Positions 1 to 8,574 of a stretch of DNA of 64,000 nucleotides are shown piece by piece (position 1 is the first letter of the stretch; every line of letters starts with the position of its first letter). This stretch comes from Hoyosella subflava DQS3-9A1 (GTDB taxonomy: Bacteria; Actinomycetota; Actinomycetes; Mycobacteriales; Mycobacteriaceae): positions 4,340,001-4,404,000 of the forward strand of contig NC_015564.1 in NCBI RefSeq assembly GCF_000214175.1, in the 5' to 3' direction. The notes under the pieces were generated by a model. The model saw only the letters and a program-made list of their open reading frames with translations, ran no database searches and was not told where the DNA came from. Both the position numbers and the translations under genes were made by a program.

Positions 1-64
1 CCGAGAGCACGTAACCCCTAGAACCCACGCACCTATAACGCCTGCCCGTAGTACCGTCGTCTGC

Positions 65-484
65 GTGGGACGGGCGGTCGAGGAGTCGAATCGTCGCATG
101 CTGCGGGCGCGCGACATGATCGACCGCGCTTACGCCGATGACCTCGATATCTCAGCGCTCGCCCGCGCCGCACACGTGTCGGAAGCACATTTCATCCGCA
201 CGTTCAAGGAAACGTTCGGCGAAACGCCTCACCGGTACTTGCAGCGGCGCCGCATTGAACGATCGATGTTCCTGCTCCGCGAAACCCGCCAGAGCGTTAC
301 GGACATCTGCTTCGCCGTCGGTTTCTCCAGCCTCGGCACGTTCAGCAGAACATTTCGCGCGATCATGGGTGAATCACCCACCGAGTATCGACGTCACACG
401 GCAGGCCTGCCCCCGGTACCCACGTGCTTCGTCATGAACTGGTACCGACCCAGCACTGAAGTGAAGCCCGCCCACCAAGACTGA
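65..484 (+). CDS. Short AraC-family transcriptional regulator
   Basis: A 139-residue protein that is almost entirely an AraC-type DNA-binding domain. Residues about 15-112 hold two helix-turn-helix units: the first around DISALARAAHVSEAHFIRTF, the second around SVTDICFAVGFSSLGTFSRTF, followed by the family-typical GESPTEYRR. There is no N-terminal sensing domain, so effector control is not evident. It starts at GTG. The frame is open back to the window edge, so a longer protein cannot be excluded. It lies 16 bp before a VOC-fold gene on the same strand; short AraC proteins paired with VOC proteins are common in actinobacteria, so the neighbour is the likely target (inference). Confidence 0.85.
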   Translation: MGRAVEESNRRMLRARDMIDRAYADDLDISALARAAHVSEAHFIRTFKETFGETPHRYLQRRRIERSMFLLRETRQSVTDICFAVGFSSLGTFSRTFRAIMGESPTEYRRHTAGLPPVPTCFVMNWYRPSTEVKPAHQD

Positions 485-500
485 GCAGTTTTGGAGAAGC

Positions 501-986
501 GTGCGCTTCTGCCTGCTCCGTACTGTTACGGGCATGGCAGATCAATTGGTAACTGGAACAACCCATTCGCAGCTTTTCGTTCTCGACCAAGATGAGGCTC
601 TCGACTTTTACGTCGGCAAGCTCGGCTTGGAGGTCCAGACCGACGCGGACATGGGTTTCATGCGCTGGCTGACCGTCGCCGTCCCTGGCGATGCACGCCA
701 CGAAATCCTTCTCATGAAGCCTGGCCCGCCCAACCATGACGAGGCTACGGCGGAACTCGTACGTGAACTCCTCACAAAAGGGGCCCTCGGGACGGTCATC
801 TTCGGCACAGACGATTGCCAGAAGACCTTCGACGAACTCGAGAAGAAAGGTGTCGAATTCACGCAGGAACCCGTTGAACGGTTTTATGGCACCGATTGCT
901 CCCTCCGAGATCCCTTCGGTAACCATATCCGCATTACGCAACGCGCCTTGGAACCCGTCACAGTCCCCACCAATCCCAAGTTCTGA
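501..986 (+). CDS. VOC (glyoxalase/bleomycin resistance/dioxygenase) superfamily protein
   Basis: Small VOC-fold protein. The first beta-alpha-beta unit begins at THSQLFVLDQDEALDFYVGKLG and the second is seen in GTVIFGTDDCQKTFDELEKKGVEF, ending in the usual DPFGNHIRI. The substrate cannot be read from sequence; members include glyoxalases, dioxygenases and binding proteins. The GTG at 501 has a GGAG just upstream; the ATG at 534 gives a protein (150 aa) closer to the normal family start but has no clear ribosome binding site. It probably forms an operon with the preceding AraC gene. Confidence 0.8.
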   Translation: MRFCLLRTVTGMADQLVTGTTHSQLFVLDQDEALDFYVGKLGLEVQTDADMGFMRWLTVAVPGDARHEILLMKPGPPNHDEATAELVRELLTKGALGTVIFGTDDCQKTFDELEKKGVEFTQEPVERFYGTDCSLRDPFGNHIRITQRALEPVTVPTNPKF

Positions 987-1012
987 CGAGCACCACCGGC
1001 TACCCTCCGAGT

Positions 1013-1954
1013 ATGGCCAAGGCCAAATCGGCAGCGCCGGTGGAACTCGAAGTCGGCGACCGCGTCATCAAACTATCGAGTCCCGACCGCGTGTACTTCA
1101 CGCAGCGCGGCGAAACAAAACTCGACCTCGCGAAGTACTACATGTCCGTCGGAGATGGCATCGTCAGGGCCCTTCGCGAGCGTCCGTGCATGCTGCACCG
1201 CTTCCCGGACGGAGTCGACGGTCAGAAAGTCCATCAGAAACGCCTCCCCCGCGGGGCGCCGCCGTGGGTGGAAACGGTGCGGCTGCACTTCCCGAGATAC
1301 AACCGGACCGCGGATGAACTGTGCGTCACGGAACTCGGCAGCGTCATCTGGGCCGTCCAGATGTCAACCGTGGAGTTCCATCCCTGGAACTCGCGCCGCG
1401 CGGACACTGAGAAGCCCGATGAATGGCGTATCGATCTCGATCCGATGCCCAAGTGCCCTTTCTCGAAGGTGCGGCGGGCAGCCGAGGTCAGCCACGAAAT
1501 CCTTGAGGAGCTTGGGGCCGTCGGATGGCCGAAAACATCTGGCGGCCACGGGCTTCACATTTACGTCCGGATCAAACCGGAGCATGGCTTCGCTGAAGTG
1601 CGGCGCGCGGCGCTCGCGTTCGCCCGCGAAGTCGAGCGCCGCCTGCCCGACGACGTCACCACCGCCTGGTGGCGCCGTGACCGGTCACCGAGTGACCTTT
1701 TTGTGGACTACAACCAGAACGCCCGCGACCACACGATCGCTGCGGCGTACTCCGTGCGCGGTAACCCGCGCGGCACGGTTTCGGCTCCCCTGAAATGGGA
1801 CGAAATACCCGATGCCGAACCCAATGACTTCACCATCGCATCCATGCCAGACCGTTTCGCCAAGTTCGGCGACCTCCACGAAGGCATCGACGACGCAGTT
1901 TTCGATCTGCAGCCGTTGCTCGAGTGGGCCGACCGGGACGGATTAGAGCAATAG
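1013..1954 (+). CDS. Stand-alone LigD-type polymerase/primase domain protein (NHEJ)
   Basis: A 313-residue protein matching the polymerase domain of bacterial DNA ligase D, used in non-homologous end joining for gap filling and preferential ribonucleotide addition. Key parts are visible: the catalytic DLD pair (D141, D143), the TSGGHGLHIYV block at 175-185 and the third acidic position in DLFVDY (D232). There is no ligase or 3'-phosphoesterase domain, so this is the free-standing form that works with a separate ligase. No ku or ligase gene is in the window. Monocistronic in appearance, followed by the riboswitch region. Confidence 0.9.
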   Translation: MAKAKSAAPVELEVGDRVIKLSSPDRVYFTQRGETKLDLAKYYMSVGDGIVRALRERPCMLHRFPDGVDGQKVHQKRLPRGAPPWVETVRLHFPRYNRTADELCVTELGSVIWAVQMSTVEFHPWNSRRADTEKPDEWRIDLDPMPKCPFSKVRRAAEVSHEILEELGAVGWPKTSGGHGLHIYVRIKPEHGFAEVRRAALAFAREVERRLPDDVTTAWWRRDRSPSDLFVDYNQNARDHTIAAAYSVRGNPRGTVSAPLKWDEIPDAEPNDFTIASMPDRFAKFGDLHEGIDDAVFDLQPLLEWADRDGLEQ

Positions 1955-1978
1955 CGGTTCACTGCTACTGTCATATCT

Positions 1979-2157
1979 GCCGTGGTGCTCGGGAAATCGG
2001 TGTGAAACCGGTGCGGCCCTCGCCACTGTGATCGGGAGTGAAGGTTCGTTCTGCGCCTTTCAAGTTTCTATCTGGGCGCGGAGTCACTGAAACGGCAACG
2101 TTTCGGGAAGGCAGAACCCTCGCGGCAATTCCCGTCAGCCAGGAGACCGGCCACGGC
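1979..2157 (+). promoter_or_regulatory. Cobalamin (B12) riboswitch
   Basis: The classical cobalamin aptamer layout is readable: P1 arms GCCGTGG (1979-1985) and CCACGGC (2151-2157) pair perfectly. Inside are GGGAAATCGGTGTGAAACCGG, a CGCCACTGTG block, the internal AGTCACTG and GGGAAGGC segments, and the B12 box AGCCAGGAGACCGG at 2137-2150. It ends about 40 bp before the GTG of the substrate-binding protein, whose ribosome binding site (GGAAGG, 2185-2190) lies just beyond the aptamer, so control is probably translational. This makes cobalamin or another corrinoid the expected cargo or repressor of the following importer. Confidence 0.93.
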
Positions 2158-2198
2158 CAGCGTTATCCGATTCCACGAGGACCTGGAAGGCGGTCACT

Positions 2199-3242
2199 GT
2201 GACCATCTCTGTTTTGGCGTACCTGCGCACCGGTGCGCTTCTCACTACCGCTGCATTAGCACTCGCGAGCTGCAGCAACACCGAACCCGAAACCGTCGCC
2301 CATGCCGGCGAGGACACCACTCGCGTCAACTGCGGGATCGACATCACCGTCGACGAACCACCGCAGCGGATCTACGCGGCCTACCAGCCAGCAATCGAAG
2401 TCGCACATGCGCTGGGTGTCAGCGACCGGCTGATCGGCACGGCATTCTTCGATTCGCAAGTACTGCCGGAATACGAAAACGCGCAAGCGGACGCAGCCTA
2501 CGTGGAAAGCCTGCCGAGCCGGGACGAACTCCTTGCACAGAACCCCGACTTCGTGTTCTCCGGCTTCAACGGTGTCTTCGCTGAGTCCTCACAGAGCAGC
2601 GTCGGCACGCGAGCGAGCTTGCATAACCTCGGCGTCGGCACGTGGATTCTCAGCCCCCTCTGCCCGAGCTCTGACGGGCTCGCCGACGAGGCAATCAACC
2701 CCGCAACCGTGCGTTTCGACAATGTATACGCGGATCTGCGTGACTTGGGCGCTCTCTGGGATGTGGAGGAGCGGGCTGAAGAAGTCATCGCCAGCCTCGA
2801 GTCACGTATCGCTGCCGTGCGCGACGCTGTGGCAGGCGCCGAACGGCCGTCTGTCGCCGTGGTGAGTCCGCGGGCTGACGGCACGTTCAGCATCGCGAGT
2901 GGCACCGACTTCATCACCCAGATCATCGACGCTGCCGGCGGGGTGAACGCCTTCTCGGATCTCACGGAACGGCGAAACATACAGATCGGCGCTGAAGAAC
3001 TCATCCAGCGAAACCCGGACGTCATCCTCACCAGCACGTGCTGCGACGCCTCATACACCCGAGACGATGCCCTCCCCGATGTCGAGAAGATTGTCACGTC
3101 ACCGGCGCTCGCGAACCTCACCGCGGTACAGAACGGGACTGTCTACGCGTTCCTTTTCGCTGATCGCGCCGCGAGCGTCCGTGCCGCCCATTCGACAGAA
3201 CTCGTCGCGGAACTCATCCATCCTGATCTGTTCGGGGGGTAG
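2199..3242 (+). CDS. ABC importer substrate-binding lipoprotein, probably corrinoid (BtuF-like)
   Basis: Periplasmic-binding protein of the TroA/BtuF/FecB fold. An N-terminal signal with lipobox LASC puts the lipidated cysteine at C25, so it is a membrane-anchored lipoprotein. The fold is typical (RIYAAYQPAIEVAHALGVSDRLIGT near the N-terminus and NPDVILTS in the C-lobe). The family alone does not separate siderophores, cobalamin or the predicted F420-precursor importers; the cobalamin riboswitch immediately upstream is the deciding evidence for corrinoid uptake. The GTG start has GGAAGG 8 bp upstream. First gene of a five-gene operon. Confidence 0.85.
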   Translation: MTISVLAYLRTGALLTTAALALASCSNTEPETVAHAGEDTTRVNCGIDITVDEPPQRIYAAYQPAIEVAHALGVSDRLIGTAFFDSQVLPEYENAQADAAYVESLPSRDELLAQNPDFVFSGFNGVFAESSQSSVGTRASLHNLGVGTWILSPLCPSSDGLADEAINPATVRFDNVYADLRDLGALWDVEERAEEVIASLESRIAAVRDAVAGAERPSVAVVSPRADGTFSIASGTDFITQIIDAAGGVNAFSDLTERRNIQIGAEELIQRNPDVILTSTCCDASYTRDDALPDVEKIVTSPALANLTAVQNGTVYAFLFADRAASVRAAHSTELVAELIHPDLFGG

Positions 3243-3244
3243 CC

Positions 3245-4312
3245 ATGGTCGGTGTGGCTCATTCGCCGCAGCGCACCACTCGCGATGCCGCAGCACCGGC
3301 AACCGGACTCGCCCGGCGCGGTTTGACGCGCGGGGCGGGTCTCCTCTTCGCCACGTTGCTCCTCGCCGCGACGTGTGCCGCGTCGATTCTCGTCGGGAAT
3401 CACCCACTAAGTCTGGACCAGGCTGTGCAGGCGTTCACCGACTACCAGGGCGCTGACACGGACCTGGTGGTCCACCACATCCGCCTGCCGCGCACGCTCG
3501 CGGGACTGTTCGCTGGAATCGCGCTCGGCCTCGCTGGAGCGGTGATGCAGGGACTCACTCGCAACCCACTCGCGGGACCAGGGATTCTGGGCATCAATGC
3601 GGGAGCCGCGTTCGCGGTGGTCATCGCGATGAGCGCTCTCGGTGTGACGGCACTGAGCGGGTACATCTGGTTCGCATTCATTGGGGCCGCAGTTGCGGCT
3701 GTATTCGTGTACGTCCTGGGTTCACTCGGATACGGCGGGGCAACTCCAGTCAAATTGGCTCTCGCTGGCGCTGCTTTCGCGGCGCTAGTCGGGTCCATGA
3801 CCACCGCGATCAGTCTGCTCGACCGCAGCACATTCGACGACTTCCGGTTCTGGGTAGTCGGTTCCCTTACCCGAGCCGACCTGGGGTCCCTGTCCACTGT
3901 GGCGCCATTCATGCTGGTTGGCGCGGTGCTGGCGTTCGCTGTCTCGCGCGCGCTGAACTCCATTGCGCTGGGTGATGACATGGCCCGCACGCTCGGAGCC
4001 AGACTCATCCTCATCCGCATATCTGGCGCTCTGAGTGTTGTCCTTCTCGCAGGTGCCGCCACCGCCATCGCGGGGCCCATCGGTTTCATTGGACTCGTCG
4101 TGCCCCATATAGCGCGCGCAATAGCCGGTCCCGACTACCGCTGGCTGCTTGTCTGGTGCGTGGTTCTCGCGCCCACAGTGCTCCTGCTTGCGGACATCAT
4201 TGGCCGGGTCGCGGTGCAGCCGCAGGAAATCCAGGTGGGCATCGTGACAGCGCTCGCGGGGGCGCCTATCTTCCTGTACTTAGTCCGCAACCGGAAGGTG
4301 GCGAAGCTATGA
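3245..4312 (+). CDS. FecCD/BtuC-family ABC importer permease 1
   Basis: A 355-residue integral membrane protein with about ten hydrophobic segments. It shows the FecCD hallmarks: RLPRTLAGLFAGIALGLAGAVMQGLTRNPLAGPGILGINAGAAF near the N-terminus and the coupling segment GPIGFIGLVVPHIAR near the C-terminus. It starts 2 bp after the binding protein and its stop overlaps the next permease by ATGA, so the two permeases are translationally coupled and probably form a heterodimer. Expected to move a corrinoid across the cytoplasmic membrane. Confidence 0.9.
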   Translation: MVGVAHSPQRTTRDAAAPATGLARRGLTRGAGLLFATLLLAATCAASILVGNHPLSLDQAVQAFTDYQGADTDLVVHHIRLPRTLAGLFAGIALGLAGAVMQGLTRNPLAGPGILGINAGAAFAVVIAMSALGVTALSGYIWFAFIGAAVAAVFVYVLGSLGYGGATPVKLALAGAAFAALVGSMTTAISLLDRSTFDDFRFWVVGSLTRADLGSLSTVAPFMLVGAVLAFAVSRALNSIALGDDMARTLGARLILIRISGALSVVLLAGAATAIAGPIGFIGLVVPHIARAIAGPDYRWLLVWCVVLAPTVLLLADIIGRVAVQPQEIQVGIVTALAGAPIFLYLVRNRKVAKL

Positions 4313-5361
4313 CAGTTCTGCCAGCGGGCACTGTGCTGCTTAGCTCACCGGACCGGCGGATGACGTTCCGCCTGCACCAGCGCTCAATTCTGATCACCTG
4401 TGTGCTGGCCGTCTCGGCCGCGGCCATCGCCGTCTGGTCGCTGACGCTCGGGCACTACGCGATGGGCGTCGCCGACATCATTCGCGTTATGACCGGCGGC
4501 GGCACCCTCATCGAGACGGACGTGCTGCTCAACGACCGCCTGCCGCGAGTAACTGTTGCCCTCCTAACGGGGGCTGCGTTCGCGCTGTCCGGAGCAATAC
4601 TGCAGCGGATCGCCTCGAATCCGCTCGTCAGCCCGGACGTCATCGGGATCAACGCGGGTGCGGCGTTCGGTGCGCTCGTTGTCATCACCGTCATCGGCGG
4701 GTCCGGAGTCCACATAGTGGCCGGCGCACTAGGCGGGGCCCTCCTCGCGATGACGCTCATCCTCGCTGTCGCGAACAAAAACGGCCTCACCGGATATCGC
4801 CTCGTCCTGGTGGGTATCGGTGTGAGCGCAATGCTCTCATCGGTCATTTCGCTGATTCTGACTCGCGCGAACATCTATCAGGCGCATACCGCCGCCATGT
4901 GGCTCACCGGCAGCCTCGCTAACCGCGCGTGGCCGCACGCCATCATCATCGGCGTGACGTTAGCCTCTCTGACGCCCGCGCTCACGTATCTCGCGAGATC
5001 CCTGCGACTGCTCGAACTCGGAGACGAACTGGCTCACACGCTGTCGGGCCGTCGCGGCTCCAACCGTGTCGCGCTGGTGATCGTCGCCGTGACGCTCGCC
5101 GCGATGGCAACTGCCGCCGCTGGACCCATAGGGTTCGTCGCTCTCGTGGCTCCACAGATCGTTCGCCGCCTTCTGAGAGAACGCAGCCCGGGCCTCATCC
5201 CGGCAGCAGCAGCGGGCGCACTCCTCGTCGTCACCGCTGACCTTGCCGCGCGGCTCATGTTCTCCGCAGAGCTGCCTGTCGGTGTCGTTACTGCCGTCAT
5301 CGGCGCGCCTGTTCTCGTGTACCTACTTGCTCGCGCAACCCGGATTGGACATGCTGGATGA
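4309..5361 (+). CDS. FecCD/BtuC-family ABC importer permease 2
   Basis: Second permease (350 aa), paralogous to the first, with DRLPRVTVALLTGAAFALSGAILQRIASNPLVSPDVIGINAGAAFGA and the coupling motif GPIGFVALVAPQIVRR. The frame is open upstream to 4156, but that part runs antisense-like through the first permease; the ATG at 4309 in the ATGA overlap is the sensible start. Its own stop overlaps the ATPase start by ATGA. Confidence 0.9.
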   Translation: MTVLPAGTVLLSSPDRRMTFRLHQRSILITCVLAVSAAAIAVWSLTLGHYAMGVADIIRVMTGGGTLIETDVLLNDRLPRVTVALLTGAAFALSGAILQRIASNPLVSPDVIGINAGAAFGALVVITVIGGSGVHIVAGALGGALLAMTLILAVANKNGLTGYRLVLVGIGVSAMLSSVISLILTRANIYQAHTAAMWLTGSLANRAWPHAIIIGVTLASLTPALTYLARSLRLLELGDELAHTLSGRRGSNRVALVIVAVTLAAMATAAAGPIGFVALVAPQIVRRLLRERSPGLIPAAAAGALLVVTADLAARLMFSAELPVGVVTAVIGAPVLVYLLARATRIGHAG

Positions 5362-6146
5362 CTTCCCACCTCGCGACCACAAGCCTCACTCTCGGATACG
5401 GCGGTCACACCGCCGTCACCGACGTCACCGTTGCGTTCCCCGCGGGCGAGCTCACTGTAATCGTCGGCCCCAATGGCTGCGGCAAATCAACGCTGCTGCG
5501 CGGGCTGGCGAGGCTGCTCAAACCCCAGACGGGAGCGGTGCTGCTCGACGGTACGAACATAGGCGATTTACCGGCTCGTTCGCTCGCACAGCGGCTTGGG
5601 ATGCTGCCGCAGCAGCCGATCGCTCCCGATGGAATCACCGTCGCCGATCTGATTTCTCGCGGCCGCCATCCCCATCAGCGATGGTTCCGGCAATGGAGCG
5701 AGCGGGACGAGACCGCGGTGCGGCGTGCAATGGAAGCAACCAGCGTGACCGAACTAGCGGAGCGGTGTATCGACGAACTCTCCGGGGGTCAGAAACAACG
5801 CGTCTGGATTGCTCTGGCCCTCGCGCAAGGGCCCGACGTGATGCTTCTCGACGAGCCCACCACATTCCTGGATCTGGCTCATCAAATTGATGTTCTCGAC
5901 CTGCTGCACGATCTCAGGCCGCGCACCATCATCGCGGTGCTGCACGACCTGAATCTCGCTGCACGCTACGCAGATCATCTGGTCGCGATGAAGGACGGCC
6001 GTGTCGTCGCACAGGGAACGCCCACGGAGGTGGTAAGGACCGACTTGGTCGAGGAGGTGTTCGGACTGCCCTGTTCGGTGATCAACGATCCCCTCGCTGG
6101 GACACCGCTAGTCATTCCGGCTGGCCGGAGGGTGTCAGCCCGGTGA
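5358..6146 (+). CDS. ABC importer ATPase (BtuD/FepC type)
   Basis: A 262-residue nucleotide-binding subunit: Walker A GPNGCGKST at 37-45, signature LSGGQ at 141-145, Walker B VMLLDEPT around 161-168, followed by the switch histidine in AVLHDLN. It energises the permease pair encoded directly upstream. Sequence of this type is often labelled iron-siderophore or F420-0 transporter; the riboswitch at the operon head favours cobalamin/corrinoid. Overlaps the next gene by GTGA. Confidence 0.92.
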   Translation: MTSHLATTSLTLGYGGHTAVTDVTVAFPAGELTVIVGPNGCGKSTLLRGLARLLKPQTGAVLLDGTNIGDLPARSLAQRLGMLPQQPIAPDGITVADLISRGRHPHQRWFRQWSERDETAVRRAMEATSVTELAERCIDELSGGQKQRVWIALALAQGPDVMLLDEPTTFLDLAHQIDVLDLLHDLRPRTIIAVLHDLNLAARYADHLVAMKDGRVVAQGTPTEVVRTDLVEEVFGLPCSVINDPLAGTPLVIPAGRRVSAR

Positions 6147-6772
6147 AAACAGACGAGTCACGCAAACGCTGCACTGTCCTCATTGCCCGCCCCACCCCGA
6201 GTGGCGTGGACCTTGCCTCCTTGCAACGCCTCGCAGAGGCGGTCGGAGCAGAATATGCTCTGCTCGACCAGGGTGAGCCATCGATTCATTCTCGCCTCGA
6301 CGAGGCCGCGACGTGGTCACTCGCCGTCACACTGGTTCCACTTGCGGTTCCCCGTGATCGCTACCTCGAGACGTGGATCGCGCGGTCGGTCGCCAACTGG
6401 CGTGAAACCCGCGACACTCGACTGGACGTCACAATCACTGATGGTGTCGACTCCACTTCCGGACTCACGGCCGCAGTCGAGCACTTGACATCACAACCGG
6501 GGCGGGCGATCACCGCGAGCCCGCGAGCGTTCCGTAGCCCTGCCTGGTCGGCGATTCCCGAGCACGACCGGCATATCCTTGTGTGCCGCGGCCCACGGTG
6601 CACTGCCTACGGTGCGGGTGGGGTGTTCCGGGCTGTGCAGGCCGAATTTCCAGATGCGCTCGTCACGCCAACTGGCTGCCTGACACCATGCAACCTCGGG
6701 CCACTCGCGGTCAGCTATCCAACAGGGCGGTGGCACCCGAATCTCACCTCTGAAACTATTCGCGATCTATGA
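6143..6772 (+). CDS. CbiX-like protein with C-terminal thioredoxin-like 2Fe-2S ferredoxin domain
   Basis: A 209-residue protein. The C-terminal half has the spaced cysteines of thioredoxin-fold 2Fe-2S ferredoxins: C148 and C153 (CRGPRC), then C179 and C183 (CLTPCNLGPLAVSYP). The N-terminal half is weakly like the CbiX/sirohydrochlorin-chelatase fold (LVPLAVPRDRYLETWI resembles the chelatase strand-helix), but I cannot confirm metal-binding histidines. Being the last gene of the riboswitch operon, a role in handling or remodelling imported corrinoid, or cobalt, is a reasonable inference. The GTG start overlaps the ATPase stop. Confidence 0.65.
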   Translation: MKTDESRKRCTVLIARPTPSGVDLASLQRLAEAVGAEYALLDQGEPSIHSRLDEAATWSLAVTLVPLAVPRDRYLETWIARSVANWRETRDTRLDVTITDGVDSTSGLTAAVEHLTSQPGRAITASPRAFRSPAWSAIPEHDRHILVCRGPRCTAYGAGGVFRAVQAEFPDALVTPTGCLTPCNLGPLAVSYPTGRWHPNLTSETIRDL

Positions 6773-6922
6773 TGCTCTAAATTGACAACAATGCGTTGCA
6801 TGAATTCACAAATAATTACCGTTGGTGAATAAATTAATGGTGGATCTATTTTGCTAATCTAAAGACAGACCACGTGGTCCGGTCGGGGCGAACTATCCAT
6901 ACCTCGGCAAAGGAGTTGACCA
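6773..6922 (+). other. AT-rich intergenic region with a perfect 12-bp palindrome
   Basis: This 150-bp stretch is far more AT-rich than its surroundings. It contains GACCACGTGGTC (6868-6879), a perfect palindrome that could be an operator. A TTGACA sits at 6782-6787 and an AATAAT at 6811-6816, but their spacing (23 bp) is too long for a confident sigma70 call. It ends with AAAGGAG (6909-6915) serving the next gene. Confidence 0.45.
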
Positions 6923-7174
6923 ATGACACTGACAACCCGGTCACGAGCTAGCCTCGTCGCTGCGGCAGCAGCCGCCGCGCTCGTCATCAGCCCCGCCGCA
7001 GCAAGCGCCTGGTCATTCGGACTCGGAGGCAGTGCAGGCGGAGGCACGTCCTTCAGTTGCTGCTCAAGCGGCGGCGGATCGGTGAGCGGCGGCGCAGACC
7101 TCAGCGGCAACGTCGGCAAATGGTCACTAGGCGGCGGCGGCAGCGCAGGTCTCAGCTTCGGTTGGGGTCACTGA
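6923..7174 (+). CDS. Small secreted Gly/Ser-rich protein, function unknown
   Basis: An 83-residue protein with a strong ribosome binding site (AAAGGAG, 7-bp spacing). It begins with a Sec signal peptide: basic TTRSR, an Ala-rich core, and a cleavage site after AAASA (about residue 28). The mature part is about 55 residues, nearly half glycine and serine, with one Cys-Cys pair in SFSCCSS and alternating GG/aromatic segments ending in SFGWGH. I do not recognise a family; a cell-surface or secreted structural role is only a guess. Its own hairpin terminator follows. Confidence 0.7.
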   Translation: MTLTTRSRASLVAAAAAAALVISPAAASAWSFGLGGSAGGGTSFSCCSSGGGSVSGGADLSGNVGKWSLGGGGSAGLSFGWGH

Positions 7175-7185
7175 CATAAAACACG

Positions 7186-7224
7186 GTTTGATTGCGGCCA
7201 GCAATTCCCTGGCCGTAATCAAAC
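7186..7224. terminator. Bidirectional intrinsic terminator
   Basis: A 16-bp stem (7186-7201 with 7209-7224) with a single G-U wobble and a 7-nt loop. Convergent genes face it: the small secreted protein from the left and lpd from the right, whose stop codon (7219-7221) lies inside the right arm. Confidence 0.8.
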
Positions 7225-8574
7225 ATGTACGTGGAATGGTTTACCGGCGAGCGCCATTAATGCCTCGCCGAGAGCTTCACTTTGCGTTGGATGGGCATGA
7301 ATGAGCTTGGCTGCCGCGCCAGCGGTAACGCCGAGACTCACTAACGCCTGCGCTTCGCCAATCAACTCGCTCACCCGATCACCGACGAGGTGCAAGCCTG
7401 CGATTTCGCCCTCGACTGCCACGACCTTCACACCACCGGATGTGCCGAGGATCTGGCTTTTACCATTACCAGCAAGGTCGTAGACGGCAGTCTCCACGGA
7501 GTTCCCGTAGCGCTCCCTCGCTTGCGTCTCAGAGAGACCCACCGACGCGACCTCCGGGCGCGAATAGGCCACGCGCGGAATCTTCCGATCATCGACCACC
7601 TCTGGTTTGCACTCCGCGATGTCTTCGGCCACGAAAATGCCGTGCTGGTAACCACGATGAGCGAGTTGCGGTCCGGCGACGATGTCACCGGCAGCATAAA
7701 CCCCCGGGACGCTGGCGCGCAGCCTCTCATCGGTGACGACGAACCCGTTTTGGAGTTCGATGCCTGCGTCGGCAAAGCCCTGCGTATTCGGCCCCCTGCC
7801 TACCGCGACAAGCAGTATCGCCGCCTCGAGTTGTTCACCCGACTCGAGGGTGACCGTCACCGCGTCCTCGTCTTCGATCACCTCCGTGACCGCGGCGCGG
7901 GTCTTCGTCTTGATCCCTCGTTTCCGGAATGCGCGGGCGAGGTGTTTCGATGCGAACTCGTCCTCGCCGGGGAGCAGCTTGTCCTGCGCTTCGACCACCG
8001 TCACGGTGACGCCAAGAGATGCCCACGCGCTTGCGAACTCGCACCCGATTACTCCACCGCCGAGCACAATGACGTCGTCAGGAAGGTACGAGAGGTCAAG
8101 AGCGCCGTCACTGGTGACGACCCGATCGCTGAGCTGGATACCTGCGGGCACCCTGGGCGATGATCCGGTGGATAACACCAGATAGTCACCCTGGATGACA
8201 AGTCCGTCCACTGTCACTTCACGTGGGCCAGTGACCTGTCCCTCGCCGTAAACGACCGTGATTCCGCTCGCGTCGATCAGCCCGCGCAGGCCCTTGTGCA
8301 GACGGCCGACAACGGCCTCACGGTAGCTGCGCAGAGCGTCGACACTCACGCCGGACATCGATGCCTCAATGCCATACCGGCACGCTTCCCGAACTGAGTC
8401 TGCGGTTTCAGCCGCCTGGAGCAGGGCTTTCGTCGGAATACACCCGCGGTGCAAGCACGTCCCTCCGAGGTTGCCCGATTCAATAAGAATGACGGGCATT
8501 CCGAGAGCGGCTGCCCGTAAGGCGGTCGCATAGCCGGCAGATCCACCGCCGAGAACGACGACATCACTGGTCAC
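7219..8574 (-). CDS. Dihydrolipoyl dehydrogenase (E3), acetoin dehydrogenase-associated
   Basis: FAD-dependent disulfide oxidoreductase (451 aa) that reoxidises dihydrolipoyl groups with NAD+. It has the N-terminal FAD motif [14 protein letters not shown], the redox-active disulfide in [13 protein letters not shown], a second NAD motif [14 protein letters not shown], the ADGDIV-type flavin block ([13 protein letters not shown]) and the C-terminal HAHPTQSE catalytic His-Glu. The frame is open further upstream, but the GTG at 8574 overlaps the lipA stop as GTGA and has AAGGAG in front. Co-transcribed with lipA, beside the acetoin operon, so it most likely serves AcoC. Confidence 0.9.
   Translation of the reverse strand: MTSDVVVLGGGSAGYATALRAAALGMPVILIESGNLGGTCLHRGCIPTKALLQAAETADSVREACRYGIEASMSGVSVDALRSYREAVVGRLHKGLRGLIDASGITVVYGEGQVTGPREVTVDGLVIQGDYLVLSTGSSPRVPAGIQLSDRVVTSDGALDLSYLPDDVIVLGGGVIGCEFASAWASLGVTVTVVEAQDKLLPGEDEFASKHLARAFRKRGIKTKTRAAVTEVIEDEDAVTVTLESGEQLEAAILLVAVGRGPNTQGFADAGIELQNGFVVTDERLRASVPGVYAAGDIVAGPQLAHRGYQHGIFVAEDIAECKPEVVDDRKIPRVAYSRPEVASVGLSETQARERYGNSVETAVYDLAGNGKSQILGTSGGVKVVAVEGEIAGLHLVGDRVSELIGEAQALVSLGVTAGAAAKLIHAHPTQSEALGEALMALAGKPFHVHV

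Noticed and set aside
4156-4308. N-terminal extension of the second importer permease
   Set aside because: It runs through the end of the first permease in another frame and lacks membrane character; the ATGA overlap at 4309 is a far better start.
2199-6146. Naming the importer as F420-0 or siderophore transporter
   Set aside because: Family resemblance permits it, but the upstream cobalamin riboswitch is more specific evidence for corrinoid uptake; no F420 or siderophore genes are nearby.
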